This document shows positions 21,939-29,064 of a DNA stretch of 64,000 bases, piece after piece. Made by a program: the position numbers and the translations under genes. The DNA is taken from assembly GCA_947089855.1 (NCBI GenBank), contig CAMUML010000016.1:1-64000 (forward strand). Direction: 5' to 3'. The stretch is from an uncultured Eubacterium sp. GTDB lineage: Bacteria > Bacillota > Clostridia > Lachnospirales > Lachnospiraceae. The notes beneath the pieces are model-generated. The model made no database searches. It was not told the origin of the DNA and worked only from the letters and a program-made list of their open reading frames with translations. The first letter of the stretch is position 1, and each line of letters opens with the position of its first letter.

Positions 21939-23747
21939 ATGAATGATTTTGTTTTTGGAACACAGACGATAGTTATAAATAAAGAGCAATTAAGAAAGCC
22001 ACAGTATTAAGCATATGCGGTTATAAAAGAATATTATGAAAAAGGTGGAAATGAAAGGGAAATAGGTATAATTTTGCCTGTAGGGTGTGGAAAGTCAGGG
22101 TTAATAACATTAGTTCCATTTGCCGTTAAATCAAAAAGAACGTTAGTCGTTGCGCCAAATATAAAAATTTCAGAGCAGTTATCAAAGGATTTTAATATGT
22201 CAAATTCTAACATGTTTTATATAAAATGTGGTGCTCTTGATGAGATGAAAGACAATTTTCCTGAATCAGTAGAGATTCGTGGAACAACCGTAAATTATAG
22301 TGATTTAGAAAATGCGGACGTTGTAATTACGAATATTCAACAGCTACAAGGGGATGAGAATAAATGGCTTTCAACATTGAGTGAAGATTTTTATGATTTA
22401 ATTATTTTTGATGAAGCACATCATAATGTGGCTAGCAGTTGGACAGGGTTAAGAAACAAATTCAAAAATGCTAAAATTGTAAGCCTTAGCGCAACACCGA
22501 TGCGTGCTGATGGTAAATTAATGTCAGGAGAAATAATATATTCTTATCCTGTTTGTGAAGCAATAAAGAATGGTTATGTAAAAAAATTAAAAGCGATTGT
22601 ATTGAATCCTGCTACATTAAGATATGTCCGAGAAGATCAGGGAATCGAGACGGAAGTTCCACTAGAAGAAGTGCGCCGATTAGGTGAAAAGGATGCTGAT
22701 TTTAGGCGAAGTATAATTACATCTAAAGAAACAGCAAATACAATAGTTGATGCTTCTATTCGAGAATTACAAAAGATTAGAAATAATTCTAATAATAATA
22801 AACACAAAATTATTGCTTCTGCTTTAAATTATAGGCATTGCATACAAATAAAAGAAGCGTATTTAGCGAGAGGATTGAGAGCAGACTATATTCATTCAAA
22901 AGAAGATGGTAAATATAATAAAAAAGTGTTAGATAAATTAGAGAATGATGAATTAGATGTAATTGTGCAGGTTAAGAAATTGGGAGAAGGGTTTGATCAT
23001 CCATATTTGAGTGTGGCTGCGATCTTTAGTATTTTTAATAATCTTTCGCCGTTTATTCAGTTTGTAGGTCGTATAATGAGAGTTGTTGATCAAAACAATC
23101 CGGATAGCTCTAATAATATTGGAACAGTAGTGTTTCATGCAGGTGCTAATATTGCTAAAAGATGGGAGGATTTTCAGGAATATAGTCAGGCAGATCAGGA
23201 ATTTTTTGACCAATTATTACCTCTTGAAGGTTTAGATTTTGAAGATGCATCAGAACTGGAAATAAATCCAGATACCAGTAGGACGCCGCATATTAATAAT
23301 GTGAAGATAACAAGGCAAAATGGTGTTTTGTTACAAGAAATTCCATTAATGGAAGATGAAAATGTAAGAAATGCTTTTGATATATTTCTTGAGAAAGGAA
23401 TATCTCCAGAAATATATAAAGAAATGTATGAGCAGTTACGTCCTGTCAAAATTCCTAAGGCACAGAAAAGGCAAGCAGATAGGAAAGCTTTAGATGAATT
23501 AATCAAAACAATGACAGGGGAACTATTATATAGACATCATGTCAATCCAAAAGGAAAAAATTTGGATAATACATTTGTAAAAGATAATTTTGCTTTGATA
23601 AAATCTGCAATTGACAGAAAAATTTCAGATTTGGTTGGGATTGGGAAAGGAAAGCGTCATGAGATGACACAAGAACAGATTGATTTAGCGAATGATACAT
23701 TGCAAGAGATTTGCAATGAGGTAGAAAAGGAGTGGTTTAATGGCTAA
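21939..23747 (+). pseudogene. SF2 DEAH helicase of the restriction cassette, early TAA stop
   Basis: Superfamily 2 helicase resembling restriction-associated helicases. After an ATG at 21939, the frame meets TAA at 22008-22010 (codon 24), then runs open to 23747. Motif I is PVGCGKSG, motif II is FDEAHHN, motif III is LSATPMRADG and motif VI is QFVGRIMR. The codon before the stop is TAT and the next is GCA; a CAA-to-TAA change fits. A re-start would have to use the TTG at 22074, only a few residues before motif I and without a good binding site. The 3' end overlaps the next gene by 8 bp. It lies 37 bp after the endonuclease and may help the nuclease move on DNA, or be a separate defence part. 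Confidence 0.75.
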
Positions 23748-23970
23748 GCCAAAATCTTTTGTTAAAAATATTAGCATAGAAAATGCAAAGAAAGCACACA
23801 ATTGTCAGCATAATTCAAAGCATAGGATTTTTGCAGGGGATGTGCGTGTAAAATTAAAAGATGGTAGGACAGTGGAATACTTTTGTGTTAATTGTGCACT
23901 TGATACAATTCAACGTGATATAACTAGGTTGGAAGAAATAAAGCAATATTTAGAAATGAATAATTTATAA
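23740..23970 (+). CDS. Small zinc-finger-like protein at the end of the defence cassette
   Basis: 76-residue protein whose start overlaps the helicase gene end. It has His/Cys spacing suggestive of a zinc site: HNCQHNSKH early and CVNCA later (CxxC), then a helical tail. AAAAGGAGTGG precedes the ATG. No named family is recognised. The tight overlap with the helicase suggests it is a dedicated partner. Confidence 0.65.
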   Translation: MAKPKSFVKNISIENAKKAHNCQHNSKHRIFAGDVRVKLKDGRTVEYFCVNCALDTIQRDITRLEEIKQYLEMNNL

Positions 23971-23979
23971 TGGATATCT

Positions 23980-23997
23980 CGGTGCCAAAACGGTGCC
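23980..23997 (+). repeat. Right arm-type repeat of the tuf element
   Basis: Two CGGTGCC units separated by AAAA, identical in layout to 13904-13921 and in the same orientation. It lies about 100 bp inside the right junction. Confidence 0.55.
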
Positions 23998-24100
23998 AAG
24001 AAATCATATAAATAAAAATACGTTACATAAAAATAACGATTTTACGCTGTTTTCCGCAATAAAAAGCATAGAAAATACCACAAAAAACGCTATTCAAATA

Positions 24101-24155
24101 CCGTGAGGGTGGACGTACAGTAGGTTCTGGTCGTGTGGCTACGATTATTGAGTAA
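24101..24155 (+). pseudogene. Displaced 3' end of tuf (right attachment site)
   Basis: Encodes [17 protein letters not shown] followed by TAA, in a frame with no start. It matches the last 55 bases of the intact tuf except at six positions, five of them silent and one giving Val to Ile. It is the fragment expected when an element enters the 3' end of tuf and supplies a replacement end. Confidence 0.9.
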
Positions 24156-24177
24156 TCAGTAAAAAGCTAGATTTTAT

Positions 24178-24210
24178 GGGGCTTTCCGAGAAATCGGGAA
24201 GCCCTTTTTG
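24178..24210 (+). terminator. Second copy of the tuf terminator
   Basis: Same stem and loop as 13842-13873 (GGGGCTTTCC / GGGAAGCCC plus T-run). Similarity between the two junctions continues past it (TTTGCAACAGT, GCGGTGCC), which suggests this segment is the left end of another tuf-targeting element. Confidence 0.8.
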
Positions 24211-24294
24211 AAACTTTGCAACAGTGAAAATGTGTAAAGCGGTGCCATAAAGTAGAAACTTTATGAAGTTTGATTATGTATCAGAGAAAATTCT

Positions 24295-24418
24295 TTGACG
24301 TATTCATAGTATAGTGTTAATATGAATATAGAATGGGTGCTACCGATAGACGGTTAGCCCGGTATATAAGTGAAACAAAAATTGCTGCTTAGTTTACCAG
24401 ACAGGGCGGCTATTTTTG
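24295..24418 (+). ncRNA. Possible small RNA unit, antitoxin-RNA-like remnant
   Basis: A promoter-like pair TTGACG (24295) and TAATAT (24318) with a 17-bp spacer precedes a short segment with an ACCGATAGACGGT hairpin and ends near a T-run at 24412-24416. The sequence GGGTGCTACCGATAGACGGTT recalls, from memory, the antitoxin RNA region beside holin-like type I toxins in Firmicutes. No toxin frame remains on the opposite strand, so it would be an orphan remnant. Confidence 0.3.
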
Positions 24419-24512
24419 TGATTTATTGCTTCCGATGGTATATCCTCCAAACCCGAAAGAGGTCAAGCATAAGCTGATTATTGCAATCGGACTTTCAATA
24501 GTCAACATTATA

Positions 24513-24720
24513 ATTGATGATTATTATGAGAAAATCTGTTCTGGCAAACAGGAGAAGCCATTCCATGAGGTTATTTTGTAGATAGGCAGCAAGGACGGAC
24601 GATATGGGGGCAAAGACAGAGAACGGACAGCTTGCGGCAAAAATACTTGATGTATTCAAGGCGGGTAAGGTTGATGTCCTTTCCGTCTTGAAGTACCCGC
24701 CGTTGGTGATGTTTGTGAAG
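24513..24720 (+). pseudogene. Fragment of a second, decayed relaxase gene
   Basis: Reads IDDYYEKICSGKQEKPFHEVI, then a stop, then after a frameshift DDMGAKTENGQLAAKILD. This matches the N-terminal block of the MobV relaxase at 17894 (NYYEKIRQGKQEKLFHEVIF... LAKEIL) in order. It is too broken to be functional. It supports a former second mobilisable element on the right of the tuf junction. Confidence 0.7.
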
Positions 24721-24729
24721 TTCCATTTA

Positions 24730-25317
24730 TCAATCAATTTTTATTTCTAAAGATGCTAACAAACTTGTAACCTCTGGAAATGAAAATTTTGCTTGTTTCA
24801 TTTTATTTGAAGGAATATCTATTACATATCCTTTAGCTTCTCTGAAATCGGCTTTACGAATATCACATTTAAAAAATTGGGTAGCTTCTAATCGGCAATT
24901 CCTAAAATTGCTTTCTTGCAGGTCACATTCTTCAAATGCACTTTCATGTATTACGTTGCTTGAAAAATCAAATTTTCGGAAAGGTATCTCGATAAATGAG
25001 TTATATTTCATGTAACAGCTTTCTAGCTTTTCAATAGCGTGTGCATATTTCCCAATGGGCATGAGTTCGTTCCAACAATGTATTCCAATGAGATTACATT
25101 GTTGAAAAATTACATTTTTGACTTCTGAATGTTTGGAAGTTAAACTGATGATGTTACACTTGTAAAATTTGCAATTCACAAAAACACAGCCTAAAATTGT
25201 GCAATCTTCAAATGAACAGTTTTCAAAAGTGCAGTCTATAAATTTGCTTTGTTCTTTTGTTAAATTTTGATATTTTTGGCCTTTTATAACTTGTTCTTCG
25301 TAGTAATTTTCCTGCAT
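24730..25317 (-). CDS. Pentapeptide-repeat protein, Qnr-like fold
   Basis: 195-residue protein made largely of A/C-[D/N/F]-[L/F]-x-x units (CTFENCSFEDCTILGCVFVNCKFYKCN; later SAFEECDLQESNFRNCRLEATQFFKCD), forming a right-handed square beta-helix. A break of non-repeat residues lies at ~65-110, as in some Qnr/Mfp proteins. Many relatives are of unknown function; a few mimic DNA and protect gyrase from quinolones or toxins. The ATG at 25317 has AGGAGGG upstream. It follows a MarR regulator by 14 bp in one operon, so it is likely inducible. Quinolone protection is a hypothesis only. Confidence 0.85.
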   Translation of the reverse strand: MQENYYEEQVIKGQKYQNLTKEQSKFIDCTFENCSFEDCTILGCVFVNCKFYKCNIISLTSKHSEVKNVIFQQCNLIGIHCWNELMPIGKYAHAIEKLESCYMKYNSFIEIPFRKFDFSSNVIHESAFEECDLQESNFRNCRLEATQFFKCDIRKADFREAKGYVIDIPSNKMKQAKFSFPEVTSLLASLEIKID

Positions 25318-25331
25318 ATGATAGTACCCTC

Positions 25332-25766
25332 CTAATCATTTTTATATTCATTTTCTAAATATTCTACATATTTTTCAAAAACCATAATAAAGTCTGTTGA
25401 ATATTCTTTCTGAATTTTTTCCATAGAGTGTTGTACTGCCTTTTTCATTGTGTGTGTAACTTTATCTGCAAAAATTTGTCCGCTTTCAGTAAGGGAAATA
25501 AGTTTCTCTTTAGAGTTGCTTTGGGGCAGAAGGACGATATATCCCGACTTGACACATTCTTTTATGATAGTGTTAAGGGTTGTTCTAGGAATATGCCAAT
25601 CATCACATATTTGTTTTTGAGAATGTTGTTCTTTGTCACTTAAAATGTCAAGTAACAGCAAAGTATTTTCTTTTATTCCCATTTTTTTTGCAATTTCATA
25701 GTAAACTCTTATGCACCTGTTGGTTGTAAGCATTAAACGGTATACCTCGTTACGATAGTCATTCAT
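25332..25766 (-). CDS. MarR-family transcriptional regulator
   Basis: 144-residue winged-helix repressor. The helix-turn-helix region is KQICDDWHIPRTTLNTIIKECVKSGY and the wing LLPQSNSKEKLISLTESG. The start MNDYRNEVYRL at 25766 has AAAGGAGA upstream; a longer frame from 25829 would run through the operator region and is rejected. Two identical palindromes lie just upstream, so autoregulation of the marR-pentapeptide operon is expected. Confidence 0.9.
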   Translation of the reverse strand: MNDYRNEVYRLMLTTNRCIRVYYEIAKKMGIKENTLLLLDILSDKEQHSQKQICDDWHIPRTTLNTIIKECVKSGYIVLLPQSNSKEKLISLTESGQIFADKVTHTMKKAVQHSMEKIQKEYSTDFIMVFEKYVEYLENEYKND

Positions 25767-25783
25767 TGTTTTCTCCTTTCTCA

Positions 25784-25820
25784 ATACGAATTCGTATTTA
25801 ATGATAATACGAATTCGTAT
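25784..25820 (-). promoter_or_regulatory. Twin 14-bp palindromic operators of the MarR operon
   Basis: ATACGAATTCGTAT occurs twice, at 25784-25797 and 25807-25820, with centres 23 bp apart. Each is a perfect palindrome. They lie directly upstream of the MarR gene, where a dimeric repressor would bind. Confidence 0.85.
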
Positions 25821-25959
25821 CAAAGTCAAGAGAAGATTAAAATTTACTTTGAGGGATTAAAGGCTTGGTATCATAGGGGTATTTTCCTTAATGGCTATTT
25901 ATACATGGTGCTAGCACATGTAATGAGGGTGGATAAGGAGAAAATTGGTATTTTTTTAT

Positions 25960-26600
25960 GGCTCTATTTTGGCTCAAAATTTTTCAGAACAGTATTGCCG
26001 TATGGGAAAAAAATTTACACAACGGATGAACGGAATAATGCCAGTATAAACCGGCAAAATATGGCGAACTGGACCATCCAGTGCGCAGGCCGCTACCTTG
26101 CTATTTTGTATGGCCGCCTGCATAAGCTGCTGTACGGGTACCATGTGCTGTAGGCTGACGAACCCTCTGTGGAAGTCGCCAAAGACGGCAGGGCTGCTGG
26201 CGCAAAGAGTTGCATGGGAAAAAACACCAGGGTGAAGCCCCGTTAAAATCCCAAACCGGGAAAGCGTTCACCTATTCCATAAACCAGGAAACATACCTGT
26301 GTGTATTTCTGGATGATGCGAAGCCCCGCTGGATAACAATGCAACAGAATCCATCCTTCACGGGTTCTGCATCGGGAAACACAACTGGCGTTTGGTCGAC
26401 ACCGTACGTGGAGCAAAATCCAGCCCCATAATCTACAGCACACAGAAACAGCTAAGGCGAATGGATTAAAAGCCTATGAATGCGTGGAGCATCTCCTGAC
26501 AGAGATACCGAAACACTTGGATGACACAGGCCTGTCTTTCCTGGATAATCTGCTCCCATGGCCTCCGAATTTGCCAGAGCGCTGTCGGAAATCGAATAAA
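25960..26600 (+). pseudogene. Decayed IS66-family transposase
   Basis: Pieces of an IS66 TnpC protein read in several frames: INRQNMANWTIQCAGRYL, LYGRLHKLLYGYHVL then a stop, ADEPSVEV, and near the end AKANGLKAYECVEHLLTEIP and LPWPPNLPERC, the usual IS66 C-terminal block. Stops and frameshifts separate them. Terminal repeats were not found. Confidence 0.7.
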
Positions 26601-26617
26601 TATGATGTAAAATAAAG

Positions 26618-26662
26618 ACTGGAGCAAATCTGTTACCATGATACAGGTTTGCTCCAGTTTTG
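26618..26662 (+). terminator. Strong hairpin with T-run after the IS66 remnant
   Basis: ACTGGAGCAAA pairs with TTTGCTCCAGT with an additional CTGT/ACAG inner stem, followed by TTTG. It could stop transcription from the left. On the reverse strand it lies about 90 bp past the MerR stop and could serve that gene less well. Confidence 0.65.
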
Positions 26663-26748
26663 TATAGGTACCTACTATTTACCGTTTACTGCCGGAATCC
26701 TACTATTGTATGGGTGGGCGTTTATTGCGTTATATTCTTTGACACACA

Positions 26749-27588
26749 TTATACGCCATAATAATGTTGGATAGCATGTGCAACATATTCAGAACAGCCT
26801 TTTCCAAACTGGCTGTCGGTTGCTTCTGCAAGTTTTTCACTTTGCAAATACTCTTTTGCCAAATCGAGTAGGATATTTCTTGCATTATCAAGCGCAAACA
26901 TTGTCTTATAATTCTCTGCAAGCAGTTCAACAGCGGAATGTGCCATATCTATATCGTTAGCTTCTTTTGCAGTCATAAACTGTTTATAGATTTTGGCATT
27001 TTCTTCTTGCTCCTGCTTTCTTTCTTTGGCATTCCCGGTTGCCTGCATGACTGCTTCTATTGCCTTTTCTTTGCTTCCATACCATTTCAATAAGTCTGCG
27101 GTAGCTTGCTCGTTAGCAAAGCCGGACACCAAATGCTCTTTGTACTTTTCCATACTCCCGTATTTTTGTACCTGCCCATCAAGGATTTCCTTTGACATAC
27201 ATTCTAAAGTATGGTTTACTATTTTTTGTACTTCCTCGTTGTTAAATGCTCCAAAACTCATCGTATTGACTCCTTTCATTACATCTGTTATTAACTCAAT
27301 AATCCCATTTAGCCGATTTCGTTTCTGCTCCAATAAAGATTTTTGAGCTGATAAAGCCTGTTCTTTATCATAATTAGGGTTATCCATGATTTTTTTTATG
27401 TCCATCAATGGGATTTCTAATTCTCTAAAGAACATAATTTCCTGCAATTTTTCTAACGCTTTGTTGTCATAGAGCCGATAACCGGCTTCCGTTAGTTCCG
27501 TTGGTTTGAGTAAACCAATTTCGTCATAATATCTTAACGTCCTAATACTTACTCCGGTTATCTCTGACACGTCTTTTACGGTTTTCAT
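26749..27588 (-). CDS. MerR-family regulator with TipAS-type ligand domain
   Basis: 279-residue activator. The N-terminal MerR winged helix (VKDVSEITGVSIRTLRYYDEIGLLKP) is followed by a dimerisation coiled coil (residues ~75-110) and a C-terminal TipAS/antibiotic-binding-like helical domain ending QHYYGV. The family senses thiopeptides or other hydrophobic drugs. ATG at 27588 follows AAGGAGGAAATA; the longer frame from 27609 is not needed. No obvious target gene adjoins it, so it probably regulates itself and distant genes. Confidence 0.88.
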   Translation of the reverse strand: MKTVKDVSEITGVSIRTLRYYDEIGLLKPTELTEAGYRLYDNKALEKLQEIMFFRELEIPLMDIKKIMDNPNYDKEQALSAQKSLLEQKRNRLNGIIELITDVMKGVNTMSFGAFNNEEVQKIVNHTLECMSKEILDGQVQKYGSMEKYKEHLVSGFANEQATADLLKWYGSKEKAIEAVMQATGNAKERKQEQEENAKIYKQFMTAKEANDIDMAHSAVELLAENYKTMFALDNARNILLDLAKEYLQSEKLAEATDSQFGKGCSEYVAHAIQHYYGV

Positions 27589-27608
27589 TATTTCCTCCTT
27601 TCGGTTCA

Positions 27609-27639
27609 ATCGTAAACCGTTACGTTACGAGAGAGTCAA
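27609..27639 (-). promoter_or_regulatory. MerR-type promoter with 19-bp spacer
   Basis: On the minus strand TTGACT (27639-27634) and TACGAT (27614-27609) are 19 bp apart, longer than the usual 17 and typical of MerR-activated promoters. The spacer carries an imperfect dyad (CGTAAC...GGTTTACG). This supports autoregulation. Confidence 0.65.
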
Positions 27640-27765
27640 TACTGAATTTGAGTTTTTTCTGTTATATTATAAATAGTTTTTGGCAATATAGGAATAAGAT
27701 TTTAAGTGTTGTGCTTATATCTATACATAATCTTATTATGCAGGCAGCCATCACGCCCGTATCTG

Positions 27766-28031
27766 GTTACTATTCACGGCCTGGGGGCCGTTCACAGTAA
27801 CAATTCGGGGCGATATTGAAAGTTTGTTTCGCAAAATCGCCCCTCACTCCTGAATCATGTTCTCACGGAATGTGCAGTTTATGCGCATTCCTGGCCCGTG
27901 AATCAATGTCATCAACTTAGGCTCTTTCCTGCTGAAATTCAGCTATGAAAAGCCTTGAATTATCAGATGTTTTCTAATACTAGTCAAGGGCCAGATGGCT
28001 TAAGTAAATGACATTGCCCGTGAATAGTAAC
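27766..28031. repeat. Palindromic MITE, composite copy with perfect 8-bp target duplication
   Basis: Ends are GTTACTATTCACGG and CCGTGAATAGTAAC. CGTATCTG directly flanks both sides (27758-27765 and 28032-28039), a perfect target-site duplication. The left 120 bp match the 34.5 kb copy. A second module of ~135 bp follows, itself bounded by inverted CAATGTCAT...ATGACATTG sequences; part of this module also occurs in the 49.9 kb copy. No reading frame inside. Confidence 0.9.
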
Positions 28032-28128
28032 CGTATCTGGGACGCTTGCTGTATATTTTCGTTATATACTTGCCTTTTTCATCTTGATATGGTAGAGTAT
28101 AAAAAATAAAGACAAGGGAGGTGGCTTG

Positions 28129-28146
28129 ATGTCGTTTATTCGCTAA
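28129..28146 (+). CDS. Possible leader peptide MSFIR
   Basis: A five-codon frame (ATG TCG TTT ATT CGC TAA) with a strong GGGAGGTGG ribosome binding site. A weak promoter (TTGCCT at 28070, TAGAGT at 28093) lies upstream and a terminator at 28335 downstream. This is the layout of ribosome-stalling attenuators before antibiotic-resistance genes, but no such gene follows. It may be the remains of one. Confidence 0.35.
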   Translation: MSFIR

Positions 28147-28334
28147 TCTGGGGACCATATAAAATGGGTTTCTTATCCATAAGTTATGATGGGTTTTTTG
28201 TTGTACTTATTTTGCGAGTAAATTATTCAGGCTGACTTTGTATGTATTTGGTTTTTGTTAGAGTGCTTATATATTTTAGTGGATATATTATGTCTATTTC
28301 TAGGCTAAAGATTTAGGTATGCAAAATAGGTTAC

Positions 28335-28367
28335 GGATAACCCGGAATAATGGGTTATCCTTTTTTT
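28335..28367 (+). terminator. Rho-independent terminator, orphan
   Basis: GGATAACCC and GGGTTATCC flank a 7-base loop and are followed by seven T residues. No gene precedes it except the possible leader peptide 190 bp upstream, consistent with an attenuator. Confidence 0.8.
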
Positions 28368-28446
28368 GTCCTTTTTGTTGTGGCATTTCAATATTACTGT
28401 AGAAAGGTAATGTGCTTCTAAGGAAGGGAGGAAAACCGCTAAAAAT

Positions 28447-28491
28447 AAGGGTTTCTGGCACTTTGGGTGTTGCTGGAAGCCCTTGTTTTTT
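28447..28491 (+). terminator. Second orphan terminator-like hairpin
   Basis: AAGGGTTTC pairs with GGAAGCCCTT (one G-U pair), loop ~25 bases, then a T-run. The stretch 28147-28620 otherwise contains no convincing gene. Confidence 0.55.
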
Positions 28492-28621
28492 CTGTGCCTA
28501 TGGTCGTGCCGGTTTGAATGGTTACGGAAAGTGAACCCCCTCAAGGTAAAATCAAAAAATGCGCATTGTGATAAGTTTTTGAAACGGTTGTGTTCAGAGA
28601 GGAAAAATTTGAAAAACGTAT

Positions 28622-28672
28622 TGACACTATGTCAGAAAAGGTGTATAATACCTTTACTGACATAGTGTCAGA
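28622..28672 (+). promoter_or_regulatory. Consensus promoter bracketed by inverted operator half-sites
   Basis: TTGACA (28621-28626) and TATAAT (28645-28650) have a 17-bp spacer. TGACACTATGTCA at 28622-28634 overlaps the -35, and its exact reverse complement TGACATAGTGTCA lies at 28660-28672 just past the expected start site. This is a textbook repressor-controlled promoter, in the style of TetR-family operators. The regulator is not in this immediate neighbourhood. Confidence 0.8.
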
Positions 28673-28674
28673 AC

Positions 28675-28959
28675 AAAACGGGCAGGAGGACAACAGCCGG
28701 ATTGAGCGTCTGATTGAGTTTAAGGTAGTATATGGGAAGTCGCTGGCGGAGGTCAGAAATTGCCTGGATAAGTTTTTCCCGGAAATGACGGTTCAGGATA
28801 AGCAGAATTTTATATTTTCCTTTTATGTTCGGAATTTACCCTTATACGGTGGTGACAGAAAAACAGAGGGAAGCAATGACGCAGGCAAACGTGAATTATG
28901 TATATATGTCGGTTTATGAGATCACATTTGCTGAGGTAATAAAATTATTGGGCGTATGA
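28675..28959 (+). pseudogene. Short unknown gene downstream of the operator, probably frameshifted
   Basis: Frame 1 encodes EQNGQEDNSRIERLIEFKVV... FIFSFYVRNLPL, then around 28845 the coding potential moves to another frame reading TVVTEKQREAMTQ... VIKLLGV and ending at 28959. A one-base insertion would explain this. The in-frame ATG at 28629 lies inside the promoter, so it cannot be the start; AGGAGG at 28685 has no standard start codon in frame after it. Function unknown; similar to nothing I recognise. Confidence 0.4.
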
Positions 28960-29064
28960 TTGCGGTAAAGGATGGATGATTTCCGCCCGATCTTTGCTGC
29001 GGCAGCAAAGGTGGGGCTGCATCTATGGGATACCGCAACGGCTTACAGCAATAAGGAGAAACAT

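Larger units (their letters stand above)
13754..24155 (+). mobile_element. Integrative mobilisable element inserted in the 3' end of tuf
   Basis: The element is bounded by two copies of the last 55 bases of tuf (13754-13808 and 24101-24155). The copies share blocks CCGTGAGGGTGG and CGTACAGTAGG and differ at six sites. Contents in order: Xre regulator (minus), xis, int, RepA-like ATPase, small gene, iteron-like dyad, small gene, oriT-like hairpins, MobV relaxase, then a restriction-modification/helicase cargo. There are no conjugation machinery genes, so transfer would need a helper. Base composition is visibly more AT-rich than the flanking housekeeping genes. Three genes have an internal stop codon, so mobility is probably impaired. 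Confidence 0.88.

Noticed and set aside
16950-22010. Alternative genetic code for the element
   Set aside because: Housekeeping genes and the intact element genes (int, methylase, nuclease) read normally with standard stops; local mutation is simpler.
13754-24155. Full conjugative element
   Set aside because: No type IV secretion genes, coupling protein or conjugation ATPase were seen; the element is at most mobilisable.
28480-28665. 60-residue + strand frame overlapping the operator
   Set aside because: Runs through a terminator tail and the promoter; no ribosome binding site.
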